A stretch of 64,000 nt of DNA from Methylobacterium radiotolerans JCM 2831 (GCF_000019725.1 NC_010505.1:1302001-1366000); one strand, 5' to 3'; shown: positions 17,406 to 26,756, counted from the stretch's first letter. The notes: generated by a model from the letters alone, not told the origin. Numbers and translations: made by a program.

Positions 17406-17722
17406 GCGAACAGGACCGCGATCAGCGTCAGGCCGATCAGCCCGATGACGAAGCAGACGTCGGCGCAGCGCTCCAGGCTGACCGGGAGGTCGCCGCCGTC
17501 GCCCAGGCGGATCGACAGGTACGACGCGATCGCGCTGACCAGGAACAGGATCGCCGTCAGGGCGGCGGCCTCGTCAACGTGGCTCGGCCCGATCCAGCCC
17601 TCGGCGATCTTCACGAGGCCGATCAGCGTGGTGCAGACGCCGACCATCGTGCCGGCACTGGGGAGGATGTGGCGCGACAGGCTATCCTCGCCGGATCCGG
17701 TGGCCTTCCGCCTTTCGGCCAT
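17390..17722 (-). CDS. hypothetical small membrane protein
   Basis: 110 residues, three predicted helices: PSAGTMVGVCTTLIGLVKIAE, AAALTAILFLVSAIASYLSIRLG and CADVCFVIGLIGLTLIAVLFAYE. N-terminal MAERRKATGSGEDSLSRHI is soluble. No assigned function. ATG 17722. It overlaps the 3' end of the convergent gene by 16 nt. Confidence 0.7.
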   Translation of the reverse strand: MAERRKATGSGEDSLSRHILPSAGTMVGVCTTLIGLVKIAEGWIGPSHVDEAAALTAILFLVSAIASYLSIRLGDGGDLPVSLERCADVCFVIGLIGLTLIAVLFAYETI

Positions 17723-17785
17723 GCGCTCCTCGTACAGCTCCGCGCCGGCCGATGGCCCCCTATACCGCGCCCGTGGAGGTTCGTC

Positions 17786-18124
17786 ATGAAGCGCCCGCTC
17801 ACCACCAGCTTCTCCGCGCCGCCGCCGGAGCAGGCCCGCCCGCCCGAATCGGCGCCCGCGGCGTCCTGGCGCGACGTCGCCCCGCTCGCGGCCGCCCTGA
17901 TCGCCACCCTGGAGGCGATCGAGGCCGGGCCGAAGGCGGGACCGGCGATGCGGGCGCACCGCTCCGCGATGCGCCGCCAGGGCGAGGCGGCCGCGGCGCT
18001 CGGCGGGTCCGAGGCGCTGGAGGCGGTCCTCCACCAAGTCGCGGACGCCGACGCGGCGCGGGCCGAGCGGCGCCTCGCGCTCGTCCGCGAGGCCTGGACC
18101 GGGCTGCCCGGGGCGGGGGCGTGA
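17786..18124 (+). CDS. hypothetical protein
   Basis: 112 residues, Ala-rich, mostly helical: WRDVAPLAAALIATLEAIE then RAHRSAMRRQGEAAAALGGSEALEAVLHQVADADAARAERR. No family recognised. ATG 17786 follows a GTGGAGG ribosome site. Divergent from the small membrane protein. Confidence 0.6.
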   Translation: MKRPLTTSFSAPPPEQARPPESAPAASWRDVAPLAAALIATLEAIEAGPKAGPAMRAHRSAMRRQGEAAAALGGSEALEAVLHQVADADAARAERRLALVREAWTGLPGAGA

Positions 18125-18335
18125 GGGTTCGTCCCCCGAAGGAGCGCGGCGCCGGCCGATGGAGGATCACGCCCCGGGTCGGCGGAATCCATGCGCCCTG
18201 ATCGACACAGGTCTTCGATTCTGGCAGGTCTGCCCAGCGTCACGCCGTTCCCGGTCTGATCCGTCCGAACCGCGCGGCGCGCAGCCGAGCCGCCCGGCCC
18301 CGGCGCCTCGGTCGACCCAGTCAGAGAGCCGTTCG

Positions 18336-19304
18336 ATGCCGCTGCCGCTCGTTTCCCTGATCGTGCCGACCTTGAACCGTCTCGAGTTGCTGGCGCAGAC
18401 CCTGAGCTCCGTCTCGGCGCAGGATTACGGCAACCTGGAGCTGATCATCAGCGACAACGCCAGCACCGATGCCACGGGCGCTTTCCTGGCGCAGCTCCGG
18501 AACGACCGGCTCACGGTCCTCACCCGGTCGTTCACGCTGCCCATGGAGGCGAACGTCACCGACGCGGTCCAGCACGCGCGCGGCAAGTACATGCTGCTGC
18601 TGAGCGACGACGATCTCATCTCGAACACCTACGTCTCGACGATGGTGGCGGCGTTCGAGGCCGACGACGCGATTCAGGTCGGGCTGGGGCGCCGGGTCCT
18701 GATCGACGGCGCGAGCCAGATCCTGCATCAGGCGGAGCCGCTCTCCGCGGGCGCCCAGATCGAGGCCGCGGAGCCGTGGCTGACGCGGTACTTCGCCAGT
18801 CCGACGGCCCACACCCAGATCAACACCGTCTTCTCGACCTTCTACAGGCGCTCCGCTTGGCTGGATGCCGGCGGGCAGCCGACGCTGTCGGGCTCCTACT
18901 TCTCCGACACGATCCCGTTCGTCGGCGTTCTCAACCGCGCGTCGAAGGTGTTCTACGCGCCCGAGGCGGTCTTCCTGTATCGGTTGCACCAGAACCAGGA
19001 GAGTCATCAGGCGACCGCGGCGGCGAAGCAGGCCTATGCGGGCATGTTCCAGTTCTTCGAGCAGCTGAAGCCGAAGCTCGGCGATCTTGCCCATTCGGAC
19101 GCGCTCAAATCCGCGCTCATCCGGTATGTCCTGATGATGTTCTTCAACGCGTGCGGTCCGTTCGCGACGGAGCAGAAGATCAGCGCGCCCGACCTGTACG
19201 GGTTCTTCTGGGACGCGCTGAGCCGTCCCTCACCCCCGGAGGCCGGCGCGGCGGGGCCGCCGGATCTGGCCCGGATGCGGCCGGCGGATCCGGCCGTCGC
19301 GTGA
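18336..19304 (+). CDS. family-2 glycosyltransferase
   Basis: 322 residues. GT-A fold enzyme that transfers a sugar from a nucleotide donor: LVSLIVPTLNRLELLAQTLSSV at the N-terminus, ISDNASTDATG, and the metal-binding SDDD in LLLSDDDLIS at about residue 95. No membrane segments, so cytoplasmic or peripheral. ATG 18336 preceded by GAGAG. It starts the nucleotide-sugar cluster and may be the transferase for the dideoxyhexose made downstream (inference from position). Codon use is somewhat less GC-extreme than neighbours, common in surface-polysaccharide loci. Confidence 0.9.
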   Translation: MPLPLVSLIVPTLNRLELLAQTLSSVSAQDYGNLELIISDNASTDATGAFLAQLRNDRLTVLTRSFTLPMEANVTDAVQHARGKYMLLLSDDDLISNTYVSTMVAAFEADDAIQVGLGRRVLIDGASQILHQAEPLSAGAQIEAAEPWLTRYFASPTAHTQINTVFSTFYRRSAWLDAGGQPTLSGSYFSDTIPFVGVLNRASKVFYAPEAVFLYRLHQNQESHQATAAAKQAYAGMFQFFEQLKPKLGDLAHSDALKSALIRYVLMMFFNACGPFATEQKISAPDLYGFFWDALSRPSPPEAGAAGPPDLARMRPADPAVA

Positions 19305-19340
19305 GCCCCGATCGATGCCCAACCGGTCCGGACCGTTGAG

Positions 19341-20435
19341 ATGACCCTCGCGCGCTATCGCGGCACCCGTGTCCTCGTCACGGGTCATACGGGCTTCAAA
19401 GGCGCGTGGCTCGTCGCCTGGCTGCTCGACCAGGGCGCCGAGGTGATGGGCCTCGCCCTGGCCCCCCCCACCGACAGGCCGAGCCTGTTCCGCGATCTCG
19501 CGCTCGCCGACCGGATGCGGTCCGCCGTCGTGGATATCCGCGACGCCGAGGCGGTGCGCGAGGCCGTCGCGGCGTTCCGTCCGGAGATCGTCTTCCACCT
19601 CGCGGCCCAGGCGCTGGTCCGGCGCTCCTACGCCGACCCGCTCGAGACCTTCGCGGTCAACGTCATGGGCACCGCCCATGTGCTGGAGGCGGCGCGCCAC
19701 ACCGACTCGGTCCGCGCGGTCGTCTGCGTCACGTCGGACAAGTGCTACGAGAACCGCGAATGGGTCTGGGGCTACCGCGAATCCGACCCGCTGGGCGGCA
19801 AGGATCCCTACAGCGCCAGCAAGGCCGCCGCGGAGATCGTGGCCGGCAGCTACCGGCAGGCCCTGATGCCGGGATCGCGCCTGCGCCTCGCCACCGCCCG
19901 CGGCGGCAACGTGATCGGCGGCGGCGACTGGTCCGAGGATCGGCTCGTGCCCGACCTCGTCCGCGCCATCCGGAGCCGCGCGCCGCTCGTGTTGCGGAAC
20001 CCGGACGCGGTCAGGCCCTGGCAGCACGTGCTCGAACTGCTGCACGGCTACCTGCTGCTCGGCGCGCGACTCCTCGCCGCCGACGACGCGGCGGTCGGCG
20101 CCTGGAATTTCGGCCCGGCCCGCGCCAGCGAGGTCGCGGTGCGGCGGCTGGTCGAGCAGGCGCTGGCCGCCTGGGGCGGCGACCCCATCCCGGTCCAGAT
20201 CGAAGCCTCGGCCCTGCGCGAGGCCGGGATCCTGAAGCTCGACGCGGCCAAGGCGGAGGCGGAGCTGGGCTGGCGCCCCCGGCTCGGCTTCGCCCGCACG
20301 GTGCGCCTGACCATGGAGTGGTACCGCGACTACAGCGCGCGTCCCACCGACGCCCGGGCGCTCGTCGAGGCCCAGATCGCGGAATACGCCCGGATCGCGG
20401 CCGCTTCCGGCCACGCAGACGAGGACAGCGCCTGA
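19341..20435 (+). CDS. rfbG: CDP-glucose 4,6-dehydratase
   Basis: 364 residues, extended SDR fold. Converts CDP-glucose to CDP-4-keto-6-deoxyglucose. NAD site VTGHTGFKGAWLVAWLL (the GHTGFKG form is specific to RfbG), FHLAAQALVRRSYADP, and active-site TSDKCYENREW with Tyr-x3-Lys in PYSASKAAAE; C-terminal LGWRPRLGFARTV. ATG 19341. Second step of the CDP-3,6-dideoxyhexose route, directly upstream of rfbF. Confidence 0.95.
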   Translation: MTLARYRGTRVLVTGHTGFKGAWLVAWLLDQGAEVMGLALAPPTDRPSLFRDLALADRMRSAVVDIRDAEAVREAVAAFRPEIVFHLAAQALVRRSYADPLETFAVNVMGTAHVLEAARHTDSVRAVVCVTSDKCYENREWVWGYRESDPLGGKDPYSASKAAAEIVAGSYRQALMPGSRLRLATARGGNVIGGGDWSEDRLVPDLVRAIRSRAPLVLRNPDAVRPWQHVLELLHGYLLLGARLLAADDAAVGAWNFGPARASEVAVRRLVEQALAAWGGDPIPVQIEASALREAGILKLDAAKAEAELGWRPRLGFARTVRLTMEWYRDYSARPTDARALVEAQIAEYARIAAASGHADEDSA

Positions 20436-20493
20436 TCATGCACGCACGTCGCCCCTCCCTCCGCTCCCGCCCCGCGGGCCGGGGAAACGGCCG

Positions 20494-21264
20494 GTGAAGG
20501 CCGTGATCCTGGCGGGCGGCCTCGGCACGCGCCTGTCCGAGGAGACCGCCATGCGGCCGAAGCCGATGGTCGAGATCGGCGGCCGGCCGATCCTGTGGCA
20601 CATCATGAAGGGCTACAGCCACCACGGCATCAACGACTTCGTGATCTGCCTCGGATACAAGGGGTACATCATCAAGGAATACTTCGCGAACTACTTCCTA
20701 CACATGAGCGATGTGACCATGCACATCGCCGAGAACCGGATGGAGATCCACCGGAAGACCGCCGAGCCCTGGACCGTGACGCTGGTCGATACGGGCGACC
20801 AGAGCATGACGGGCGGCCGCCTGAAGCGCGTCCGGCATCACCTGGAGGGCGAGGAGATGTTCGCGCTCACCTACGGCGACGGCGTCAGCGACGTCGATGT
20901 CACCGCGCAGATCGCCTTCCACCGCGCCCACGGCAAGCGCGCCACCGTGACGGCGGTGCGGCCCGACAAGCGCTTCGGCTACCTCGCCCTCGACGGCGAC
21001 CGGGTCACGGCCTTCGAGGAGAAGCCCGACAACGAGGGCGGCTGGATCAACGGCGGCTTCTTCCTCCTCGCGCCGTCGGTGATCGACACGGTGACGGGCG
21101 ACGAGACGGTCTGGGAGCGGGAGCCCCTGGAGCGCCTGGCCCGGGAGGGCGACCTGCAGGCCTTCATCCACGACGGCTTCTGGCAGGCGATGGACACGCT
21201 CCGGGACAAGACCAACCTCGAGGCGCTCTGGGCGTCGGGACGGGCACCGTGGAAGACGTGGTAG
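20494..21264 (+). CDS. rfbF: glucose-1-phosphate cytidylyltransferase
   Basis: 256 residues. Makes CDP-glucose from glucose-1-phosphate and CTP. Nucleotidyl-transfer signature KAVILAGGLGTRLSEETAMRPKPM (the SEET form is typical of RfbF), ending of domain GGRPILWHIMKGYSHHGIND, ALTYGDGVSDVD (metal Asp), FEEKPDNEGGWINGGFF, and C-terminal WQAMDTLRDKTNLEALWASG. Start is GTG 20494. First committed step of the pathway. Overlaps the next gene by 16 nt. Confidence 0.96.
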   Translation: MKAVILAGGLGTRLSEETAMRPKPMVEIGGRPILWHIMKGYSHHGINDFVICLGYKGYIIKEYFANYFLHMSDVTMHIAENRMEIHRKTAEPWTVTLVDTGDQSMTGGRLKRVRHHLEGEEMFALTYGDGVSDVDVTAQIAFHRAHGKRATVTAVRPDKRFGYLALDGDRVTAFEEKPDNEGGWINGGFFLLAPSVIDTVTGDETVWEREPLERLAREGDLQAFIHDGFWQAMDTLRDKTNLEALWASGRAPWKTW

Positions 21265-22157
21265 CGCCGCCGCCCTTCGGCCGCCTGCTCATCACCGGCG
21301 CGACCGGCTTCGTCGGCGGACGCCTGACGCGGGGCTTCGCCGAGGCCGGCATCGCCGTCGGGGCCCTGGTGCGGGCGGGCTCGGCCACCGAGTTCCTCGA
21401 CCCGCGCGCGACGATCCTGCGCCACGACGGCGCGACGGACACGCTGCACGCCGCGATGCGCGCCTTCGCGCCCGAGGCGGTGATTCACGCCGCCACCCAC
21501 TTCGTCGGCGTGCACGGGCCGGACCATGTCGCACCGCTGATCCAGGCCAACCTGCTGTTCGGCACGCAGCTCCTCGACGCGATGGCGCGCTGCGGGGTCC
21601 GGCACATGGTCAATTTCGGCACGAGCTGGCAGCATTTCGCGGACGATCGCTACAATCCGGCGAGCCTCTACGCGGCCACCAAGCAGGCCTTCGAGGACAT
21701 AGCGGCCTACTACGCCGAGGCGGAGGGCTTCACGGTCCTGACCTTGAAGCTGACGGACACCTACGGACCGGCGGATCGCCGCGGCAAGCTCGTCTCGGCC
21801 CTGCTCCAAGCCCAGCGGGAGGGACGACGGCTCGACCTGTCCCCGGGCGAGCAGACCCTCAACCTGCTCCACGTCGACGACGTCCTCTCGGGCAGCCGCG
21901 CCGCTCTGGACAGGATCCGCGCGGTGCCGCCGCATACGCGGGAGGCCTTCGCCCTCCGCGGCCCCGAGACGCTGTCGCTGCGCGATCTCGTGGCGCGGAT
22001 CGAGCGCCTCGGCGCGCGGCCCGTCCCGGTCGCCTGGGGCGCGCGGCCCTACAGGCCCCGGGAGGTGATGCGGCCGTGGATCGGATCGCTCCTGCCCGGC
22101 TGGTCCGCCGCCATCGGCCTGGATCGCGGCCTCACCGAGTTGATAGCGGCCCAGTGA
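21249..22157 (+). CDS. NAD-dependent epimerase/dehydratase or reductase of the dideoxyhexose cluster
   Basis: 302 residues, extended SDR. Dinucleotide site [25 protein letters not shown], catalytic Tyr-x3-Lys in [11 protein letters not shown] with Ser/Thr in FGTSWQ, and [15 protein letters not shown]. In CDP-dideoxyhexose pathways this position is held by the 4-ketoreductase/epimerase that gives the final sugar (abequose, paratose, ascarylose type); which one cannot be read from the sequence. GTG 21249 (or GTG 21258) lies inside the rfbF 3' end. Stop TGA overlaps the next ATG (TGATG). Confidence 0.82.
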   Translation: MEDVVAPPPFGRLLITGATGFVGGRLTRGFAEAGIAVGALVRAGSATEFLDPRATILRHDGATDTLHAAMRAFAPEAVIHAATHFVGVHGPDHVAPLIQANLLFGTQLLDAMARCGVRHMVNFGTSWQHFADDRYNPASLYAATKQAFEDIAAYYAEAEGFTVLTLKLTDTYGPADRRGKLVSALLQAQREGRRLDLSPGEQTLNLLHVDDVLSGSRAALDRIRAVPPHTREAFALRGPETLSLRDLVARIERLGARPVPVAWGARPYRPREVMRPWIGSLLPGWSAAIGLDRGLTELIAAQ

Positions 22158-22696
22158 TGTTCGAGATCCGAACCAGCGATCTTCCGGGTGTACTGGCCCT
22201 CCGCGCGCCCGGCAGCCGCGATGCCCGCGGCAGCTTCCACAAGCTGATGCACGCGCCGAGCCTCGCTGCCGCTGGTCTCAGGACGGATTTCGCCGAGGTC
22301 TACTGCTCCACTTCGGCGCGGGGCGTGATCCGCGGCATGCATTTCCAGGTGCCGCCCCACCAGCACGCGAAGCTCGTCTGGTGCCTGTGCGGCGCGGTGA
22401 CAGACGTCGTCCTCGACCTGCGCCGGGACTCGCCCGGCTACGGCCGCGCCGTCGCCTTCGACCTCGGCGAGGAGGCGCCCGCCGGCGTCTACATCCCGGA
22501 GGGCTGCGCCCACGGTTTCGCCGTGCGCTCCGGCGCGGCGACACTGCTCTACCTCGTCACGTCGGTCCACGCCCCCGCCGCCGATGCCGGCATCCGCTGG
22601 GACAGCTTCGGTTTCGACTGGGGCATCCCGCACCCGACCCTGTCGGACCGGGATCGCCTGCATCCCGGCCTCGACGCGTTCGCCACGCCGTTCTGA
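22157..22696 (+). CDS. dTDP-4-dehydrorhamnose 3,5-epimerase-like protein (RfbC/AscE type)
   Basis: 179 residues, cupin fold. Shows [35 protein letters not shown], with the catalytic His of RGMHFQ and the H-AKLV strand, and [10 protein letters not shown]. Residue pattern [17 protein letters not shown] resembles RfbC (NxSxSxxGVLRG). In a CDP cluster an RfbC homologue is the CDP-3,6-dideoxy-hexulose 5-epimerase of ascarylose-type synthesis. ATG 22157 overlaps the previous stop. Confidence 0.87.
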   Translation: MFEIRTSDLPGVLALRAPGSRDARGSFHKLMHAPSLAAAGLRTDFAEVYCSTSARGVIRGMHFQVPPHQHAKLVWCLCGAVTDVVLDLRRDSPGYGRAVAFDLGEEAPAGVYIPEGCAHGFAVRSGAATLLYLVTSVHAPAADAGIRWDSFGFDWGIPHPTLSDRDRLHPGLDAFATPF

Positions 22697-22854
22697 GCCA
22701 TGGGCCCGGTCGACGACAGGCGCTCCGACAGGGCGGCGGCCAGGGCGGCGGCCCCGATCGTGCCGGGCCTCGTCGCCGATGGCAGTCTCACACCCGGCGG
22801 ATCCCGCGGTATAGCTGCCGGAGCCCCCCGACCGGACAACGGTGTTTCGCCCCC

Positions 22855-24174
22855 ATGACCGATGCCCTGCGCACCGAGATCCTGAGCCTCGCCCGGGCGC
22901 ATTTCGAGGCGCGCGGGAGGCCGGCCTTCGTGCCGGGCGAGACCTACATCCCGCCCTCCGGCAAGGTCATGGACGCGGAGGATTGCGCCCACCTCGTCGA
23001 CGCCTCCCTCGACATGTGGCTGACGGCCGGGCGCTACGCCGACCGGTTCGAGCGGGAACTCGCGGCGGCGTTCGGACGGAAGCATGCGCGGCTGACCGTC
23101 TCTGGCTCGGCCGCGAACCTCCTGGCCTTCGCGGCGCTGACCTCGCCGAAGCACGGCGCGCGCCGCCTGCGGCCGGGCGACGAGGTGATCACCGTCGCGG
23201 CGGGCTTCCCGACCACCGTCGCGCCGATCGTCCAGCACGGCTGCGTGCCGGTCTTCGTCGACGTCGACGTCGAGACGCACAACGTCGATGTCGACCTGCT
23301 CGAGGCGGCCGTGACGCCGAAGACCCGCGCGGTGATGATCGCGCACTCGCTCGGCAATCCCTTCGACGTGGTCCGGGTGGCCGAGATCTGCCGCCGCCAC
23401 GGCCTCTGGCTGGTCGAGGATTGCTGCGACGCATTCGGCGCGACCATCGGCGGGCAGGGAGTCGGGACCTTCGGCGACGTCGCCACCCTGAGCTTCTATC
23501 CGGCCCACCACATCACCACCGGCGAGGGCGGCGCGGTGCTGATGGACAAGGGTCCGCTCGCCAAGATCGTCGAGTCGTTCCGGGACTGGGGGCGGGACTG
23601 CTACTGCAAGCCCGGCACCGACAACACCTGCGGCAACCGCTTCGGCTGGAAACTCGGGGACCTGCCCCGCGGCTACGATCACAAGTACACGTACTCCCAC
23701 ATCGGCTATAACCTGAAGGTCAGCGACATGCAGGCCGCTCTGGGGGTGAGCCAGCTGACCAAGCTCGACCATTTCGTGGCGCGCCGCCGCGCGAACTTCG
23801 TCGGCCTGGAGCGGCGCCTGCGGGAGCGCGGCCTCGACCGGCTCTTCCATCTGCCGCGGGCGACCGCGGGTTCGGAGCCGAGCTGGTTCGGCTACCTCCT
23901 CACGGTGCGGGACGGCGTCGGCATCGATCGGAACGCCCTCGTCGCGCGCCTGGAAGAGAAGCGCGTGGGAACACGGCTGCTGTTTGCCGGCAACCTGACC
24001 CGGCAGCCCGCCTTCCGGGACGTGACATACCGGGTTCACGCCGCGCTGACCCACACCGACAAGATCATGCGCGACAGCTTCTGGATCGGCGTCTGGCCCG
24101 GCCTGACGGACCCGATGCTCGACTACATGGCCGACACGCTGGCGGCGGTGACGCGGGAACTCGGCGCCGGCTGA
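22855..24174 (+). CDS. rfbH: CDP-4-keto-6-deoxy-D-glucose 3-dehydratase (E1)
   Basis: 439 residues, DegT/DnrJ/EryC1 fold. Removes the C3 hydroxyl, using PMP and a [2Fe-2S] cluster. The PLP-binding Lys of normal aminotransferases is replaced: the segment reads [17 protein letters not shown] with His218-His219, the trademark of E1. Cluster cysteines match the C-x-C-x7-C part ([12 protein letters not shown]), with further Cys in VEDCCDAFG upstream. [20 protein letters not shown] and [18 protein letters not shown] are further family signatures. ATG 22855. The E3 reductase partner (RfbI/AscD) is not in the window. Confidence 0.95.
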   Translation: MTDALRTEILSLARAHFEARGRPAFVPGETYIPPSGKVMDAEDCAHLVDASLDMWLTAGRYADRFERELAAAFGRKHARLTVSGSAANLLAFAALTSPKHGARRLRPGDEVITVAAGFPTTVAPIVQHGCVPVFVDVDVETHNVDVDLLEAAVTPKTRAVMIAHSLGNPFDVVRVAEICRRHGLWLVEDCCDAFGATIGGQGVGTFGDVATLSFYPAHHITTGEGGAVLMDKGPLAKIVESFRDWGRDCYCKPGTDNTCGNRFGWKLGDLPRGYDHKYTYSHIGYNLKVSDMQAALGVSQLTKLDHFVARRRANFVGLERRLRERGLDRLFHLPRATAGSEPSWFGYLLTVRDGVGIDRNALVARLEEKRVGTRLLFAGNLTRQPAFRDVTYRVHAALTHTDKIMRDSFWIGVWPGLTDPMLDYMADTLAAVTRELGAG

Positions 24175-24203
24175 CGCCCCTCCGGCCACGGCGGCCGCGC
24201 GCG

Positions 24204-24248
24204 CGGGCCGCGCGCTTGAGCGGGCCGCGCGCTTGAGCGGGCCGCGCG
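24204..24248. repeat. 17-bp tandem repeat, about 2.6 copies
   Basis: The unit CGGGCCGCGCGCTTGAG occurs at 24204-24220 and 24221-24237, then a partial third copy to 24248. Lies just after rfbH. Confidence 0.8.
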
Positions 24249-24258
24249 CGCGCCCCAC

Positions 24259-24459
24259 ATGGACGAGAGCGACAGCGCGGGGCCGACCATGTACGACTTC
24301 ATCCACACCCTCCGCCTCTGGCTCTGGCGCCGCCAGGTGCGGGCGTGCCGGGTGTCCGGGACCAGCGACGGGGACTGGATCGCCGCCACCGTCGCGGCCT
24401 CCGCGACGAGCTCGGGCCCGGGCGCGCCGGTCCCGTACTCGAGCGGCACCGGCCTGTAG
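24259..24459 (+). CDS. possible small hypothetical protein
   Basis: 66 residues from ATG 24259, or 56 from ATG 24290 (MYDFIHTLRLWLWRRQVRACR). A Trp/Arg-rich amphipathic start followed by a Ser/Gly/Pro-rich tail. No family recognised and no clear ribosome site, so this may be a chance frame. Confidence 0.35.
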   Translation: MDESDSAGPTMYDFIHTLRLWLWRRQVRACRVSGTSDGDWIAATVAASATSSGPGAPVPYSSGTGL

Positions 24460-24486
24460 CGGCGATCCCTCCCCGCGATGGGCGGG

Positions 24487-24771
24487 TCAGCCTTCCGGAG
24501 ACGGCTCGGCGGCGGCGGCACCCGGCTCGGGCGCCGGGCCGGTGTCGAGGATGCCGCTGTGGACCAGGGCGCCGGCCCAGGCGCCCGCGATGATCCGGAC
24601 CTGCTCGATGGCCTCGGCGCGGGTGAAGGGCCTGTCGCCGCCTCCCGGCCGACCCTCGTCCCAGTAGACGTAGCCGGTGCGCCGGCCGCCCGCATCCTCG
24701 ACGCAGGCGGCGTTCTCGAGGACGCAGATCCGGAGCGGGAGCTTGAGGCCGAGTGTGGGCATAGGGCCCAT
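24487..24771 (-). CDS. hypothetical protein
   Basis: 94 residues (85 if started at ATG 24762, MPTLGLKLPLRICVLE). Ordered middle: CVLENAACVEDAGGRRTGYVYWDEG and FTRAEAIEQVRIIAGAWAGALV; Ala/Pro/Glu-rich tail. No known family. Followed at a short gap upstream by another minus-strand hypothetical gene. Confidence 0.6.
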   Translation of the reverse strand: MGPMPTLGLKLPLRICVLENAACVEDAGGRRTGYVYWDEGRPGGGDRPFTRAEAIEQVRIIAGAWAGALVHSGILDTGPAPEPGAAAAEPSPEG

Positions 24772-24835
24772 ATAGGGCGCGGATCCCGCGGGAAATCGGC
24801 GCGCCCGCGGCGTGACGGTCCGCCTCAGGTGGGTC

Positions 24836-25129
24836 TCAGGTGGGTCTGGCCGCGTCGAGGGCCTGCGTCAGCTGTTCCACGACCTCGTCGCCCTTGGGCG
24901 GCGGCTCGGCCTCCTCGACCCGCCGGGCGACCTCCATGACGAGGTAGGTCACCGACGGCGGCCACGGCACGCCGTTGTCCAGGAGCATCCGGGCGGCGCT
25001 CACCAGCATCCGGAACTGGTCCGGCGGGATCGTCGTCCCTGCCTCGTGCTGCGCGAGGATGTGGTCGGCGATCGCGGCCGCCAGTCCGGCGACTTCGGCC
25101 ATCTTGTTGGGCGGATCGCCAGCCGTCAT
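24836..25129 (-). CDS. hypothetical protein
   Basis: 97 residues, helical and acidic: MAEVAGLAAAIADHILAQHE, FRMLVSAARMLLDNGV, TYLVMEVARRVEEAEPPPKG. No known family. ATG 25129. The stop is adjacent to a short direct repeat (CAGGTGGGTCT twice, 24826-24846). Confidence 0.65.
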   Translation of the reverse strand: MTAGDPPNKMAEVAGLAAAIADHILAQHEAGTTIPPDQFRMLVSAARMLLDNGVPWPPSVTYLVMEVARRVEEAEPPPKGDEVVEQLTQALDAARPT

Positions 25130-25375
25130 GTCAGGTCACGCTCCGTCTGCGAAAGCACGGTGCGGAGCATCCGTCGCCTCTTCGGGGTCTCAGGCCGACA
25201 CGGTTCCACAAGCAACCCTGGCGAGCAAGCCGTGCGGGCGCGGCACGCCTGCGTCGCCGTGGACGCCGCGGATTTCGGTGGGCTGCGCACGCGGTCCGGG
25301 CGTTTCGCGGCTTCCAGTGCCGGGACGGCGGACCTGCTCCGCGGCGGCAGCGCCGTCGGGATCGACCCGGGAAAT

Positions 25376-26116
25376 CTACGCGGATGCCGGACAGTGACGG
25401 GGCGCGGTCACGCCGAAGACGGAGCCCCGGTCGCGCCGGGATCGCACGGTGATCGGGTGATCGAGCGCCGCGGCGGTCTGCCGGACGATGTGCAGGCCGA
25501 GCCCGAGACCGGCCCCGTCCCGGCGCCCGGCGCGGTCGAAGGCGTCGAAGATGCCCGCCAGCCGTTCGGGCGCGATGCCGGGACCGTCATCGTGTACCTC
25601 GATCGTGACCCGCCCCTGCCGGCGGCGGCATCCGACGACGACGCGGCCGCCCGGGCCCGCATACTTCACGGCGTTCCCGACGAGGTTGCGCAGGATGGTC
25701 GTCAGCATGGCGGCCTCGCTCTGGACCGTCAGCGCCGTGGCGCAGACCTGCACCCGCACTCCGACCGCGTCGGCGTAGGGCTGCCACTCGGCCGCCACCG
25801 CCTCCAGGAGCGGGACGAGGGCGACGGGACCGAGCCGGGGCGGCACGGCGCCGGTCTGGGAGGAGCGGGCCAAGTCGTCGAGTTCGCGGCCCAGCCGCAC
25901 CAGCGCGTCGCTGGCGAGGCCGAGCCGGGCCGCGGCCCGGGGACCGACGCCGTCCGAGACCGCGCGGTCGATGGCCATGAGGGCCACCTGCAGGGGCTGC
26001 TTGAGATCGTGTCCGGCGACGGCGAGGAGCCGGGCCATGGCGCTGCGGGCGGTCTCCGCGCGCAGCACGGCCTCGTCCGACCCCGCACCGCTCCGGCTCG
26101 CCATCGTCAGTCCCAT
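25376..26116 (-). CDS. soluble histidine kinase, first unit of the operator-linked regulon
   Basis: 246 residues without membrane segments or sensor domain. H-box AVAGHDLKQPLQVALMAIDRAV with His36 (the GHDLKQPL form seen in hybrid kinases of the rhizobia), then N-box RNLVGNAVKYAGPGG, G1 DDGPGIAP, F-box IFDAFDRAG and G2 GLGLGLHIV. So it is a minimal kinase core. ATG 26116. An 18-bp site shared with five other units lies 86 nt upstream (26203-26220). Immediately upstream on the same strand is a single-domain response regulator, its likely phosphorelay partner. Confidence 0.9.
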   Translation of the reverse strand: MGLTMASRSGAGSDEAVLRAETARSAMARLLAVAGHDLKQPLQVALMAIDRAVSDGVGPRAAARLGLASDALVRLGRELDDLARSSQTGAVPPRLGPVALVPLLEAVAAEWQPYADAVGVRVQVCATALTVQSEAAMLTTILRNLVGNAVKYAGPGGRVVVGCRRRQGRVTIEVHDDGPGIAPERLAGIFDAFDRAGRRDGAGLGLGLHIVRQTAAALDHPITVRSRRDRGSVFGVTAPRHCPASA

Positions 26117-26202
26117 CCCCGCCTCCTCGTCCGGCCCGCGTGCGGCGCGCGTGCGGCGCCCCTTCCATGGCGCGACCTTGCACCGTGGCCGTTCGCGCCG
26201 GA

Positions 26203-26220
26203 ATCATACGGAGGTTTGAT
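26203..26220 (-). promoter_or_regulatory. shared 18-bp operator, site A
   Basis: On the minus strand reads ATCAAACCTCCGTATGAT, 86 nt before the kinase gene at 26116. Matches the consensus NNCAWACCNNCGTATGAT of the six sites in this region. Confidence 0.75.
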
Positions 26221-26296
26221 GTCCTAATCGGATCGTCCGGGCGCGCAGGCGCGTGACGGCCGCGCGCAGCCTGGCCGACGTTCACGCGGCCGATCC

Positions 26297-26668
26297 TCAG
26301 GCCCCGATCGTCTCTTCCAGGCAGCGGATCAGTTCGTCGGCCACGAGGGGCTTGCGCAGGAGATCGCGGGCGCCGCCGGCGAGGGCCCGACGCCGGAGCG
26401 CGTCGTCGGTCAGCGCCGTCATCATGATGACCGGCAGGGCAGGGCGCTGCTGCCGGACGCGGTCCTGCAACTCGATGCCGCTGATCCCCGGCATGTTCAC
26501 GTCCGTCAGCAGGCACGAGACGTCGCTGCCGGCCATGGAGGCCAGGAAGGCCTCGCCCGAGTTGAAGGCCCGCGCGTCGTAGCCCAACGCTTCGAGGAAG
26601 CTGGACGTCGCGTCCAGAACCGCCTCGTCGTCGTCGACGACCGCGACCGCTTTCTTCCCGACCGGCAC
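26297..26668 (-). CDS. single-domain response regulator (CheY-like)
   Basis: 123 residues, a receiver domain only. VVDDDEAV at about 11, phospho-acceptor Asp56 in LLTDVNMPG, Thr in IMMTAL and Lys near 106 in LLRKPLVADEL. GTG 26668 is chosen because GGAGGGAG sits 5-7 nt before it and the receiver starts at once; the longer upstream frame adds 58 residues that match nothing. FixJ-like receiver without an output domain, so it must act through protein contact or as a phosphate sink. Operator site B is 70 nt upstream. Confidence 0.9.
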   Translation of the reverse strand: MPVGKKAVAVVDDDEAVLDATSSFLEALGYDARAFNSGEAFLASMAGSDVSCLLTDVNMPGISGIELQDRVRQQRPALPVIMMTALTDDALRRRALAGGARDLLRKPLVADELIRCLEETIGA

Positions 26669-26738
26669 GAATCTCCCTCCGGAGCCTCTCGGAGGCGCGT
26701 CGATCCCACCTGTGTGGGCCAGCGGCCGCGCCGACGAT

Positions 26739-26756
26739 ATTATACGATGGTTTGAT
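26739..26756 (-). promoter_or_regulatory. shared 18-bp operator, site B
   Basis: On the minus strand reads ATCAAACCATCGTATAAT, 70 nt before the receiver gene start at 26668. The left ten bases equal those of site A except for the two spacer positions. The right end TATAAT could double as a -10 element. Confidence 0.75.
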
